Origin: Bradyrhizobium hipponense
Lineage (GTDB): Bacteria; Pseudomonadota; Alphaproteobacteria; Rhizobiales; Xanthobacteraceae
DNA: 64,000 bases
NCBI RefSeq assembly: GCF_008123965.1
Contig: NZ_VSTH01000127.1
Span: 1-64,000, forward strand
Reading direction: 5' to 3'
In this document: one piece after another, positions 8,898 to 17,038 of the stretch
Layout of the letters: every line of letters begins with the position of its first letter
Numbering within the stretch: the stretch's first letter is position 1
Notes under the pieces: generated by a model
Database searches by the model: none
Told to the model about the DNA's origin: nothing
The model's input: only the letters and a program-made list of their open reading frames with translations
Program-made: the position numbers and the translations under genes

Positions 8898-10841
8898 ATG
8901 TACAACGATTCTCTATTCAACGCTTTCGCTCGGTCGTTCGAGGCGAGAAGCCAGCACGACATGTCGATGGCGGAATATCTGGAATCGTGTCGAAGCGATC
9001 CCATGAAATATGCAAATGCGGCCGAACGATTGCTAGCCGCGATCGGTGAACCCCAGACGATCGACACGGCCAAGGACCCACGCCTTGGCCGTATTTTTTT
9101 GAACCGCACGATCCGCACCTATCCGGCCTTTGCCGGTTTCTACGGCATGGAAGAGACCATCGAGCGCATCGTTGGTTTCTTCCGTCATGCCGCGCAAGGC
9201 CTCGAGGAGCGCAAGCAGATCCTCTATTTGCTCGGCCCGGTCGGCGGCGGCAAATCCTCGCTCGCCGAACGGCTGAAGTCGCTGATGGAAGTGCATCCGA
9301 TCTACGTGCTGAAGGCCGGCGACGAAGTCTCGCCCGTGTTCGAGAGCCCGCTGAGCCTGTTCGATCCCGATCAGCTCGGCCCGATGCTGGAGGAAAAGTA
9401 CGGCATTCCACGCCGGCGTCTCACCGGGTTGATGAGCCCGTGGTGCTACAAGCGCCTCGAGGCCTTCGGCGGCGACATCTCGCAGTTCCGCGTCGCCAAG
9501 ATCCAGCCGTCGCGGCTGCGCCAGATCGCGATCGCCAAGACCGAGCCCGGTGACGAGAACAATCAGGACATCTCCTCGCTGGTCGGCAAGGTCGACATCC
9601 GCAAGCTCGAGACTTACGCCCAGAACGACCCCGATGCCTACAGCTATTCCGGCGGCCTCAACCGCGCCAACCAGGGCATCCTCGAATTCGTCGAGATGTT
9701 CAAGGCGCCGATCAAGATGCTGCACCCGCTGCTGACCGCTACGCAGGAAGGCAACTACATCGGCACCGAGAATATCGGCGCGATTCCGTTTACCGGCATC
9801 ATCCTCGCACATTCCAACGAGGCCGAGTGGTCGAGCTTCAAGTCGAACAAGAACAACGAGGCCTTCATCGACCGCATCTGCGTGATCAAGGTGCCCTATG
9901 TCCTGCGCTACACCGAAGAGCAGAAGATTTACGAAAAGCTGATCCAGGGCTCCGAGCTTGCGTCTGCGCCGTGCGCGCCGGCGACGCTGGAAACGATGGC
10001 ACGATTCTCGGTGATGTCGCGGCTGCGCAAGCACGAGAATTCCACGCTGTTTGCCAAAATGCGGGTTTACGATGGCGAAAGCCTGAAGGAATCCGATCCC
10101 AAAGCGCGTAGCGTCCAGGAATACCGGGATGCCGCCGGCGTCGACGAAGGCATGGATGGCGTCTCCACGCGCTTTGCCTTCAAAATCCTGGCCGCGACCT
10201 TCAACCACGATCCGCAGGAGGTTGCCGCCGACGCCGTGCACCTGATGTATGCGCTGGAACAGTCTATCCGCCGCGAGCAGCTTCCTGAGGAAATCGAAAA
10301 GCGTTACCTGGAATTCATCAAGGCGGAACTCGCACCGCGTTATGCCGAGTTCATCGGCAACGAGATCCAGAAGGCTTATCTCGAATCCTACTCGGATTAC
10401 GGCCAGAATCTGTTCGACCGTTACGTCGATTACGCCGATGCCTGGATCGAGGATCAGGACTTCAAGGATCCCGACACCGGACAATTGCTCGATCGCGAAT
10501 TGTTGAACCAGGAGCTGACCAAGATCGAGAAGCCGGCCGGCATCGCCAACCCAAAGGATTTCCGCAACGAGGTCGTCAAGTTCTCGTTGAGGGCCAGGGC
10601 GCAGAATGCCGGCAAGAATCCGACCTGGACCTCCTACGAGAAGATTCGCGATGTGATCGAAAAGCGGATATTCTCCCAGGTCGAGGACCTGCTTCCGGTC
10701 ATCTCGTTCGGGTCCAAGAAGGACGGCGAGACGGAGAAGAAGCACGGCGAGTTCGTCGCACGCATGGTGGAGCGCGGCTACACCGAGCGTCAGGTTCGCC
10801 GGCTCGTCGAGTGGTACATGCGCGTGAAGCAAGCCGGTTGA
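8898..10841 (+). CDS. prkA: PrkA-family serine protein kinase (AAA+ type)
   Basis: A 647-residue cytoplasmic protein of the PrkA/YeaG family. The N-terminal half is the AAA-like PrkA domain with Walker A GPVGGGKSSL at about residue 112-121 and the family segment YSGGLNRANQGILEFVEMFK; the C-terminal third is the PrkA kinase-like domain. GGAGAGG precedes the ATG at 8898. It is the first of three closely packed genes with a yeaH homologue 13 bases downstream and a spoVR homologue after that. In E. coli the matching yeaG-yeaH pair belongs to the stationary phase and nitrogen stress response; the same role is inferred here. Confidence 0.96.
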   Translation: MYNDSLFNAFARSFEARSQHDMSMAEYLESCRSDPMKYANAAERLLAAIGEPQTIDTAKDPRLGRIFLNRTIRTYPAFAGFYGMEETIERIVGFFRHAAQGLEERKQILYLLGPVGGGKSSLAERLKSLMEVHPIYVLKAGDEVSPVFESPLSLFDPDQLGPMLEEKYGIPRRRLTGLMSPWCYKRLEAFGGDISQFRVAKIQPSRLRQIAIAKTEPGDENNQDISSLVGKVDIRKLETYAQNDPDAYSYSGGLNRANQGILEFVEMFKAPIKMLHPLLTATQEGNYIGTENIGAIPFTGIILAHSNEAEWSSFKSNKNNEAFIDRICVIKVPYVLRYTEEQKIYEKLIQGSELASAPCAPATLETMARFSVMSRLRKHENSTLFAKMRVYDGESLKESDPKARSVQEYRDAAGVDEGMDGVSTRFAFKILAATFNHDPQEVAADAVHLMYALEQSIRREQLPEEIEKRYLEFIKAELAPRYAEFIGNEIQKAYLESYSDYGQNLFDRYVDYADAWIEDQDFKDPDTGQLLDRELLNQELTKIEKPAGIANPKDFRNEVVKFSLRARAQNAGKNPTWTSYEKIRDVIEKRIFSQVEDLLPVISFGSKKDGETEKKHGEFVARMVERGYTERQVRRLVEWYMRVKQAG

Positions 10842-10854
10842 GGCGGATGGGAAC

Positions 10855-12138
10855 GTGGCCATTCACATTATTGACAGGCGCCTGAATCCAGGCGGCAAGA
10901 GTCTTGAGAACCGCCAGCGGTTCTTGCGTCGGGCCAAATCCCTGGTGCAGGGCGCCGTCAAGAAGACCTCGCAGGAACGCGACATCAAGGATGTCCTGGA
11001 GGGTGGCGAGGTCACGATTCCGCTCGACGGCATGCACGAGCCGCGCTTCCGCCGCGAAGGCGGCACGCGCGACATGGTGCTGCCCGGGAACAAGAAGTTC
11101 ATCGAGGGCGACTATCTCCCTCGATCCGGCCAGGGCAGCGCCAAGGAATCCGGTCCGGGCGAAGGCGACAGCGAAGACGCCTTCCGTTTCGTGCTGAGCC
11201 GCGACGAATTCGTCGATCTCTTCCTCGACGATCTCGAGCTTCCGGATCTCGCCAAGCGCAAGATCGCGCAGACCGAGAGCGAGGGCATCCAGCGCGCCGG
11301 TTACACCACGTCCGGCTCGCCAGCCAACATCTCGGTCAGCCGGACGGTGCGGCTCGCGCTCGCGCGCCGCATCGCGCTCAAGCGGCCCCGCAAGGAAGAG
11401 ATCGAGGAGCTGGAAGCCGCGATCGCCGCATGCACCGACGAGAATGAGCGCGCGGAACTCGTCGCCGAGCTCGAGAAGCTCAAGGCGAAATCCAAGCGCA
11501 TTCCCTTCATCGATCCGCTCGACATCCGCTATCGCCGCTTCGAGACGGTGCCCAAGCCGGTCGCACAGGCGGTGATGTTCTGCCTGATGGACGTCTCCGG
11601 CTCGATGTCCGAACACATGAAGGATCTCGCCAAGCGCTTCTACATGCTGCTCTACGTCTTCCTGAAGCGGCGCTACAAGCATGTCGAGATCGTCTTCATC
11701 CGCCACACCGACCGCGCCGAGGAGGTCGACGAGCAGACTTTCTTCTACGGCCCGGCGTCCGGCGGCACGCTGGTCTCCAGCGCGCTCCAGGCGATGCACG
11801 AGATCGTGCGCGAGCGCTTCAATCCGGCGGACTGGAACATCTACGCGGCCCAGGCCTCCGACGGCGACAACTCCTATTCCGACGGCGAGCTCGCCGGCAT
11901 GCTGCTGACCGACAAGATCCTCCCGGTTTGCCAGTTCTTCGCCTATCTCGAGGTCGGCGAATCCGGGGGCAGCGCTTTCGATCTCTCGGACTCCTCGCTC
12001 TGGACCCTTTACGAGCGCCTGCGTAGCACCGGCGCACCGCTCTCGATGCGCAAGGTCAGCGAACGCAGCGAGATTTTTCCGGTGTTCCACGACCTGTTCC
12101 AGCGCCGCGAAACTACTCAGGAGAAGGCCGCTCCATGA
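10855..12138 (+). CDS. YeaH/YhbH family protein (DUF444)
   Basis: A 427-residue protein beginning at a GTG (VAIHIIDRRLNPGGKS) 13 bases after prkA. The N-terminal half is the charged DUF444 region, including EVTIPLDGMHEPRF; the C-terminal half has a von Willebrand A-like fold with the MIDAS-type motif CLMDVSGSMSE near residue 242. It works with PrkA in other bacteria, where the two genes are nearly always adjacent. It ends in an ATGA overlap with the spoVR homologue (12135-12138), indicating translational coupling. Confidence 0.94.
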   Translation: MAIHIIDRRLNPGGKSLENRQRFLRRAKSLVQGAVKKTSQERDIKDVLEGGEVTIPLDGMHEPRFRREGGTRDMVLPGNKKFIEGDYLPRSGQGSAKESGPGEGDSEDAFRFVLSRDEFVDLFLDDLELPDLAKRKIAQTESEGIQRAGYTTSGSPANISVSRTVRLALARRIALKRPRKEEIEELEAAIAACTDENERAELVAELEKLKAKSKRIPFIDPLDIRYRRFETVPKPVAQAVMFCLMDVSGSMSEHMKDLAKRFYMLLYVFLKRRYKHVEIVFIRHTDRAEEVDEQTFFYGPASGGTLVSSALQAMHEIVRERFNPADWNIYAAQASDGDNSYSDGELAGMLLTDKILPVCQFFAYLEVGESGGSAFDLSDSSLWTLYERLRSTGAPLSMRKVSERSEIFPVFHDLFQRRETTQEKAAP

Positions 12139-13670
12139 CGGAACGCTTGTTCGAAGGCGCGGATTGGGATTTCCACACCTTGCAGCGCATTAGCGATGCC
12201 TGCGAGGCGGTGGCGTTGAAAGATCTCGGGCTCGACGTCTATCCGAACCAGATCGAGGTCATCACCGCCGAGCAGATGCTGGATGCCTACTCGTCCGTCG
12301 GCATGCCCCTGTTCTACAAGCACTGGTCGTTCGGCAAGCACTTCGCCTATCATGAGGCGTCCTACCGCAAGGGCCTGATGGGCCTCGCTTATGAGATCGT
12401 GATCAACTCCTCGCCCTGCATCTCCTACCTGATGGAGGAGAACACGGCGACGATGCAGACCCTCGTGATCGCGCACGCCGCGTTCGGTCACAACCACTTC
12501 TTCAAGAACAACTATCTGTTCAAGCAGTGGACCGACGCCGACGGCATTCTGGACTATCTCGATTTCGCCAAGAAGTATGTGATGAGTTGCGAGGCGCGCC
12601 ACGGCCGCGTCGAGGTCGAACGCACGCTGGATGCCGCGCATGCGCTGATGTCGCATGGCATCGACCGCTACCCCGGCAAGAAGAAGCTGGATTTGCGCGC
12701 CGAGGAGAAGCGGGCAGGGCGCCGCCGCCAGCATGAAGAGGAAGTCTTCAACGACCTCTGGCGCACCGTGCCGGCAGGAAAGAGCAAGAGCCGCTCCGCG
12801 ATCAGCGTCGAGCGCCGCCGCAAGCTGCTGGGCCTGCCGCAGGAGAATCTGCTTTATTTTCTGGAGAAGAGTGCGCCGCGGCTGGCGCCCTGGCAGCGCG
12901 AGCTTTTGCGGATCGTCCGCCACATCGCGCAATATTTCTATCCGCAGAGCCAGACCAAGGTGATGAACGAGGGGACGGCGACCTACGTCCACTACCGCAT
13001 CATGACCAAGCTGCACGAGCAGGGTCGGCTCACCGACGGCAACTTCCTCGAATTCCTGCAATCCCACACCAATGTGGTGTTCCAGCCCGAATTCGACGAT
13101 CGGCGCTTCTCGGGCTTCAATCCCTATGCGCTCGGCTTTTCCATGATGCAGGACATCGAGCGCATCGTTACCCGTCCTGAGGACGAGGACCGCGAATGGT
13201 TCCCGGACATCGCCGGAAAGAACGATGTGATGGGCGTGCTGCGCGACGTCTGGGCCAACTACCGCGATGAGAGTTTTATCGCCCAGTACCTGAGCCCCAA
13301 GCTGATGCGGCACTTCCGCATGTTCCATCTGCACGACGATCCCGAGGAGCGCGCCGGCATCCGGGTCGATGCCATTCACGACGAGCGTGGTTTCCGCCGC
13401 GTGCGACGCGAGCTCGCGCGGCAGCATGATGTCGGCTACATCGATGCCAATATCGAAGTGGTCGACGTCGATCTGTCCGGCGACCGCCGGCTGATCGTGC
13501 ATCATCGCGTCATCAAGGGCTCGCAGCTCAACGAGACCGACGCCAAGCGGGTGCTGCAGCATCTCGCCGATCTCTGGACCTATGACGTCGCGCTGATCGA
13601 GGTCGACGCCAACGACAAGGTCTTGCGGGAATATGTCGTGAGTCCGCGCCCAATCACAGCGGCGGCCTGA
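12135..13670 (+). CDS. SpoVR family protein (YcgB type)
   Basis: A 511-residue SpoVR-family protein, the usual length for proteobacterial YcgB homologues. Recognisable family text includes FYKHWSFGKHFAYHE near residue 57, the His-rich HAAFGHNHFFKNN and the C-terminal ANIEVVDVDLSGDRRL segment. The family is named from a Bacillus sporulation gene but is widespread in non-sporulating proteobacteria together with prkA and yeaH. The biochemical role is not established. It overlaps the previous gene by 4 bases; a palindromic repeat follows the stop. Confidence 0.95.
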   Translation: MTERLFEGADWDFHTLQRISDACEAVALKDLGLDVYPNQIEVITAEQMLDAYSSVGMPLFYKHWSFGKHFAYHEASYRKGLMGLAYEIVINSSPCISYLMEENTATMQTLVIAHAAFGHNHFFKNNYLFKQWTDADGILDYLDFAKKYVMSCEARHGRVEVERTLDAAHALMSHGIDRYPGKKKLDLRAEEKRAGRRRQHEEEVFNDLWRTVPAGKSKSRSAISVERRRKLLGLPQENLLYFLEKSAPRLAPWQRELLRIVRHIAQYFYPQSQTKVMNEGTATYVHYRIMTKLHEQGRLTDGNFLEFLQSHTNVVFQPEFDDRRFSGFNPYALGFSMMQDIERIVTRPEDEDREWFPDIAGKNDVMGVLRDVWANYRDESFIAQYLSPKLMRHFRMFHLHDDPEERAGIRVDAIHDERGFRRVRRELARQHDVGYIDANIEVVDVDLSGDRRLIVHHRVIKGSQLNETDAKRVLQHLADLWTYDVALIEVDANDKVLREYVVSPRPITAAA

Positions 13671-13726
13671 CGCCGCCGGTTAAGCAGGATGAGCCTTGAT
13701 TGAATCGGCGCAAGCCGAGGGCGCGG

Positions 13727-13887
13727 TTCACCTCTCCCGTAGGGAGAGGTCGGATCGCATCGAAAGATGCGATCCGGGTGAGGGGTTACGGTCTCACTGA
13801 ATGCCGCGGCCCCTCACCCGGATTGCGCGGGACGATGCTTTGCATCGCCAGGCGCAATCCGGCCTCTCCCCGTTGGGGAGAGGTGAA
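13727..13887. repeat. Palindromic intergenic repeat, CTCTCCC/GGGAGAG family (copy 2)
   Basis: The element is bounded by TTCACCTCTCCC and its inverse GGGGAGAGGTGAA and contains two internal hairpins (GGATCGCATC..GATGCGATCC and GGATTGCGC..GCGCAATCC). It fills the space between the convergent spoVR-like and DUF1801 genes, where it may act as a terminator for both. Confidence 0.75.
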
Positions 13888-13925
13888 CATCGCGGTGGCC
13901 GGCTGTATCTGATCATCATCGTGGT

Positions 13926-14369
13926 CTAAGCCGAGCGCTTTGCGGATTTGCCTTTGGCCTTGGAGGTATTCAGGTCCACGGCCGCGCGGATGAGCGCCTT
14001 CAGCGCCTTCTCATTGATTTTCTCGCCTTCGCGAACATCGATCGCGCGCCTCACGTTTCCCTCGAGGCTCGCGTTGAACAGCCCCGCGGGGTCGTCGAGC
14101 GCAGCGCCCTTGGCGAAGGTCAGCTTCACGACAGCCTTGTAGGTCTCGCCGGTGCAGATGATCCCGTCGTGCGACCACACCGGCACGCCCCGCCATTTCC
14201 ATTCCTCGACCAGGTCGGGATCGGCGTCCTTGATCAGGGCGCGAAGCCGACTGAGCATCTCGCCGCGCCAGTCGCCAAGCTCCTTGATCCTGCCGTCGAT
14301 CAACTTGGAGGCTGAAGCTCCGTCCGCTTCCTTCGCGCTGCTGGTCTTCGCCGTCACAGCTTTCTTCAT
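13926..14369 (-). CDS. DUF1801 domain protein
   Basis: A 147-residue soluble protein with the DUF1801 (YdhG-like) pattern: MLSRLRALIKDADPDLVEEW, then VPVWSHDGIICTGETYK and VKLTFAKGAAL. The N-terminus is Lys/Ala-rich and low in complexity. The ATG at 14369 overlaps the stop of the upstream 72-codon membrane gene as ATGA, which decides the start over the longer frame. Last gene of the ArsR-led operon. The molecular function of the family is not known. Confidence 0.85.
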   Translation of the reverse strand: MKKAVTAKTSSAKEADGASASKLIDGRIKELGDWRGEMLSRLRALIKDADPDLVEEWKWRGVPVWSHDGIICTGETYKAVVKLTFAKGAALDDPAGLFNASLEGNVRRAIDVREGEKINEKALKALIRAAVDLNTSKAKGKSAKRSA

Positions 14370-14584
14370 GATCTTGCCTCGTTCACGCGCCGCTGGCTGA
14401 CGTATGGCAGCGCGAACAGATATAGCCCGGTCGCGAGCAACGGAATCAGCGGGACGAACGCCAACAGCCCGATCCACACCGCCTGCATCTGCAGGGCGAT
14501 GGCGACAATATTCGCGGTGACGGCAACCGTGAAGGCGATGGACAGCCAGCGATGGATCTGCCGTATCCAGATGTTCGAGCTCAA
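14366..14584 (-). CDS. Small two-helix membrane protein
   Basis: A 72-residue protein starting MSSNIWIRQIHRWLS, with hydrophobic segments at about 15-33 and 36-58. It lies 45 bases after the SRPBCC gene and overlaps the DUF1801 gene by 4 bases, so it is part of the same transcript. Similar short membrane proteins accompany ArsR/SRPBCC pairs in related genomes; function unknown. Confidence 0.75.
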   Translation of the reverse strand: MSSNIWIRQIHRWLSIAFTVAVTANIVAIALQMQAVWIGLLAFVPLIPLLATGLYLFALPYVSQRRVNEARS

Positions 14585-14629
14585 TGGGACCTCCTCTGAA
14601 GATGATTGGAATGGACATCGCCGGCCGGG

Positions 14630-15061
14630 CTAGTCTGCCCGCGCCAGCAGCTCTTCAAGCTTTGCAAAAAACTGGTTCCAGCCGGCGTGCGCGCCGCCAT
14701 AGGCCTGCTTCTGGTTGGGACGGAAGCCCGCCTGCTCCACGCGCAGATGCGTGCCCGCGCCGGTCGGCGTCAGCGTGAAGGTCACGACGCTCTTCAAATC
14801 GAAGGCCGCGTCCTCATGCGTGAAATTCCAAGTGTAGGCGAGCGATCGCTGCGGCTCGATGGCGAGGACCTCGCAATCCAGCACGCCGCCCCACTCGCCA
14901 CGAAGATTGAAGCGATGGCCGACGGTGGGCTTGAAGTCGTTCTTCATCAGCCACTCCTCGATCAGATGCGGCTGCGTCAGCGCGCGCCAGATCCGCTCCG
15001 GCGGAAAGGCAAATTCGCGCTCGATGGTCACGGAACGGGTTTCAGTCTCAGCTTCGCTCAT
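14630..15061 (-). CDS. SRPBCC (AHSA1-like) domain protein
   Basis: A 143-residue START/Bet v1-fold protein of the AHSA1 group: FPPERIWRALTQPHLIEEWL at residues 19-38 and the closing GWNQFFAKLEELL helix are characteristic. Such proteins bind small hydrophobic ligands or client proteins; the ligand here is unknown. The ATG at 15061 overlaps the arsR stop (15058-15061). ArsR-SRPBCC pairs are common in Bradyrhizobiaceae, with ArsR controlling the pair. Confidence 0.92.
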   Translation of the reverse strand: MSEAETETRSVTIEREFAFPPERIWRALTQPHLIEEWLMKNDFKPTVGHRFNLRGEWGGVLDCEVLAIEPQRSLAYTWNFTHEDAAFDLKSVVTFTLTPTGAGTHLRVEQAGFRPNQKQAYGGAHAGWNQFFAKLEELLARAD

Positions 15062-15381
15062 TGGTCCATCCTCTTCAGGAGATCGTCGAGGGCGTCGAGC
15101 CGGTTCTGCCAGAACCCGGCCATCTGGCTGGTCCAGTCGATCAGCGGATTCAGGGCGCCGGGCTGCGCGCTGTAGTGCGTCTGCCGCCCCTCGTGACGGT
15201 CGCGCACCAGCCCGGCCAGCTTCAGCGCGCCGAGATGTTTCGAGACCGCCGGCTGGGAAACGCCGGATAGCGCCGTCAGGGCCCCGACCGTCTGCTCGCC
15301 CTCGCGGCACAGCCGCTCGAAGATCGCCCGCCGGGTGGGATCGGCGAGCGTTCTGAACAGAAGGTCGGGGGCGGTGGACAT
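15058..15381 (-). CDS. ArsR-family transcriptional regulator (autorepressor of the SRPBCC operon)
   Basis: A 107-residue winged-helix protein: LADPTRRAIFERL, the recognition helix SGVSQPAVSKHLGALKLAGL, and the wing VRDRHEGRQTHYS. None of the cysteine pairs of metal-sensing ArsR proteins is present in the helix, so it is probably not an arsenite sensor. It opens the four-gene operon arsR-SRPBCC-membrane protein-DUF1801. Two palindromes directly upstream (15389-15433) are its likely operator. Confidence 0.93.
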   Translation of the reverse strand: MSTAPDLLFRTLADPTRRAIFERLCREGEQTVGALTALSGVSQPAVSKHLGALKLAGLVRDRHEGRQTHYSAQPGALNPLIDWTSQMAGFWQNRLDALDDLLKRMDQ

Positions 15382-15388
15382 GAGGAAT

Positions 15389-15433
15389 CCATAACCAGCA
15401 AGTTATGGGTTAAACTAATAACTGTAGAGTTAT
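15389..15433. promoter_or_regulatory. Double palindromic operator upstream of arsR
   Basis: CCATAAC-N6-GTTATGG (15389-15408) is followed 9 bases later by ATAACT-GTAG-AGTTAT (15418-15433). Both share the half-site ATAAC/GTTAT and sit 8 to 52 bases upstream of the arsR start on the minus strand, in an AT-rich patch within GC-rich surroundings. This is the arrangement expected of an autoregulated ArsR operator overlapping its promoter. Confidence 0.6.
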
Positions 15434-15465
15434 GGATGAGTCAAGTGCGATGCGGATCACTTGGG

Positions 15466-15563
15466 ACCTCTCCCGCTTGCGGGAGAGGTCGACGCGAAGC
15501 GTCGGGTCTCGATTGCGCAGACAGCCCTCTCCCCGACCCTCCCCCGCAAGCGGGGAAGGGAGC
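15466..15563. repeat. Palindromic intergenic repeat, CTCTCCC/GGGAGAG family (copy 3)
   Basis: Contains ACCTCTCCCGCTTGCGGGAGAGGT, the small hairpin GACGCGAAGCGTC and CCCCCGCAAGCGGGG. It lies between the arsR promoter and the end of the DsrE-like gene. Confidence 0.75.
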
Positions 15564-15593
15564 GCACCGAATTCGCGGAAGCGTTAGTGGCCC

Positions 15594-16043
15594 TCAGGGC
15601 CGCAGATAGAGATAGCCCTGCGACTGCAGCTCGGCCAGGCGGACCACGCCGCCCTTCTCCGCGCTGACGAAGCCCGGCAGCAGATCCGTCAGCGTGACGT
15701 TCTGCGCCTTCATCGTGTTGCCGCAGGCGGCGAGCTCGACGCCGTCCTTGGAGAAATCGCCGACACGCTTGCTGACATCGGGATTGGCCTGCGCCGAGTG
15801 GAACGCCTTCAGCGCCGGACCGTGGATCACCAGCGCGATCGTCACGTGCTCGGGCCCGCCGACGCCGTAGATGTGATTCTGGATGTTCCCGAGCACGAAA
15901 TTGACCTTCTCGGCGTCGCTAAGATGGTAGACGACCTTGAGCTTGTTGCCCGCGCTGGCTTCCGTCGCGGCCTCGGCGCGGGATGTTGCAAACGCCGCGC
16001 CCAAAGCCGAGACTGCGCTCCAAAGGATATTTCGGCGGTTCAT
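15594..16043 (-). CDS. Exported DsrE-like protein
   Basis: A 149-residue protein with a twin-arginine-like signal peptide (MNRRNILWSAVSALGAAF, likely cleaved after Ala-Glu-Ala near 25). The mature part has the DsrE/DsrF-like alpha-beta pattern: KVVYHLSDAEKVNFVLGNIQNH, ALVIHGPALKAF, and a single cysteine in ELAACGNTMKAQ at the usual DsrE position. GGGAGA precedes the ATG at 16043. DsrE-fold proteins take part in sulfur transfer, though exported single-copy versions like this one have no defined role. It lies 40 bases after the next upstream gene on the same strand. Confidence 0.85.
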   Translation of the reverse strand: MNRRNILWSAVSALGAAFATSRAEAATEASAGNKLKVVYHLSDAEKVNFVLGNIQNHIYGVGGPEHVTIALVIHGPALKAFHSAQANPDVSKRVGDFSKDGVELAACGNTMKAQNVTLTDLLPGFVSAEKGGVVRLAELQSQGYLYLRP

Positions 16044-16083
16044 GGCGATCTCCCTGGACTGGCCTGACTTTGCCGCACGCATA

Positions 16084-16704
16084 TCACTTGTGGCGCAGTG
16101 CGGCGAGTTCCTTGCGGTCGGTCACGAGCGAAGCGCACTCGCTGTTGTCGGTGCGGTCGAGGCGGAAAATCTTGTCGTCGGCGCCGGCCACCAACGATTC
16201 TTCGGCGTCGTCGTCCGGCTTGTTGTTCTGCCAGACTCTGACCCGCGCAAGCCGGACGATCGCGGACTCGTTCTCCTTCGACAACGCCACCCCGATGCCG
16301 CCGCCCTCACAGTCGACGCCGCAGCCGAGGCGGGCGTCGTTGCCGTCCTTGGTGAACACCACGTGACTGCACGAGCCGCTGGAATCGAAATCGCCGGAGC
16401 GGTGGCGGTATCTGAAGCCGAGCCGGAAGGAGTTGTGGAGCTGCTTGTCCTCCTTGTCGTATTCCGCTGAGACCAGCAGCTTCATCGAGGCGACCTTCTG
16501 CTTCGGGTGCCGCGCCAGATGTTCGGCATCGTAGCGGCGGACGAAGCAGGCATAGGCCTTGTCTCCGGGCGGCCCTGCGTACATCCGCGCGTTGAAGGTC
16601 TCGGCTTCGGCCCTGCTGGCCTCGCGAATGTCGTCGGCCTCCGCGGCATGGCCGGGGCCGCTGAGCGCGGCAAGGATAAAGGCAATGAAAAGAGAGAGCT
16701 TCAT
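16084..16704 (-). CDS. Secreted protein of unknown function
   Basis: A 206-residue protein starting MKLSLFIAFILAALSGPGHA, a clear Sec signal peptide with cleavage near residue 21. The mature protein has three spaced cysteines in SGSCSHVVF, LGCGVDCEGG and NSECASL, suggesting disulfides in the periplasm. I do not recognise a family. It is followed by the DsrE-like gene with a 40-base gap, so the two may be cotranscribed. The ATG at 16704 is chosen because it opens the signal peptide; the frame extends further upstream without sense. Confidence 0.75.
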   Translation of the reverse strand: MKLSLFIAFILAALSGPGHAAEADDIREASRAEAETFNARMYAGPPGDKAYACFVRRYDAEHLARHPKQKVASMKLLVSAEYDKEDKQLHNSFRLGFRYRHRSGDFDSSGSCSHVVFTKDGNDARLGCGVDCEGGGIGVALSKENESAIVRLARVRVWQNNKPDDDAEESLVAGADDKIFRLDRTDNSECASLVTDRKELAALRHK

Positions 16705-17038
16705 GATCGCACCGAATGCGGGAACGGCAATTGGCCCGACCGCGAGGGACGGCGCGGGCCGGTTTGCCATTGGTCGCAGGCCGAACGCGGCGCGTTCACG
16801 CTCGCAAGCCCGCGAGGCTCCGCCGCGGCACAGGGATGAGATAGATGGCGCCGTGCGCCGCGTTAGTCGCAGGTCGGGTCAGGAAGGTTCAATCAACGTG
16901 GAGCCGTCAATCCTTGGAACTCGATATCGGCGATCTCTTCGACGTTGTCCGAGTTCGTCAGTGTGATAGCCTTCACAAACGATTGCTTCTCGAAATTGTA
17001 GGCTGGGCGGCCTCTTGCAGTTTGTGGAGTGCCCCGCA
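16705..17038. other. Divergent intergenic region before the cyclase-FGE gene
   Basis: About 330 bases with no gene I can support. It must contain the promoters for the secreted protein (leftward) and the cyclase-FGE gene (rightward). I see no clear consensus promoter; GGAAC at 16915 and CGTT at 16943 are 23 bases apart, too far for an EcfG promoter. Confidence 0.5.

Noticed and set aside
9033-10862. A 609-codon open frame on the minus strand
   Set aside because: It lies opposite prkA, which has clear family motifs; the antisense translation has no recognisable domain.
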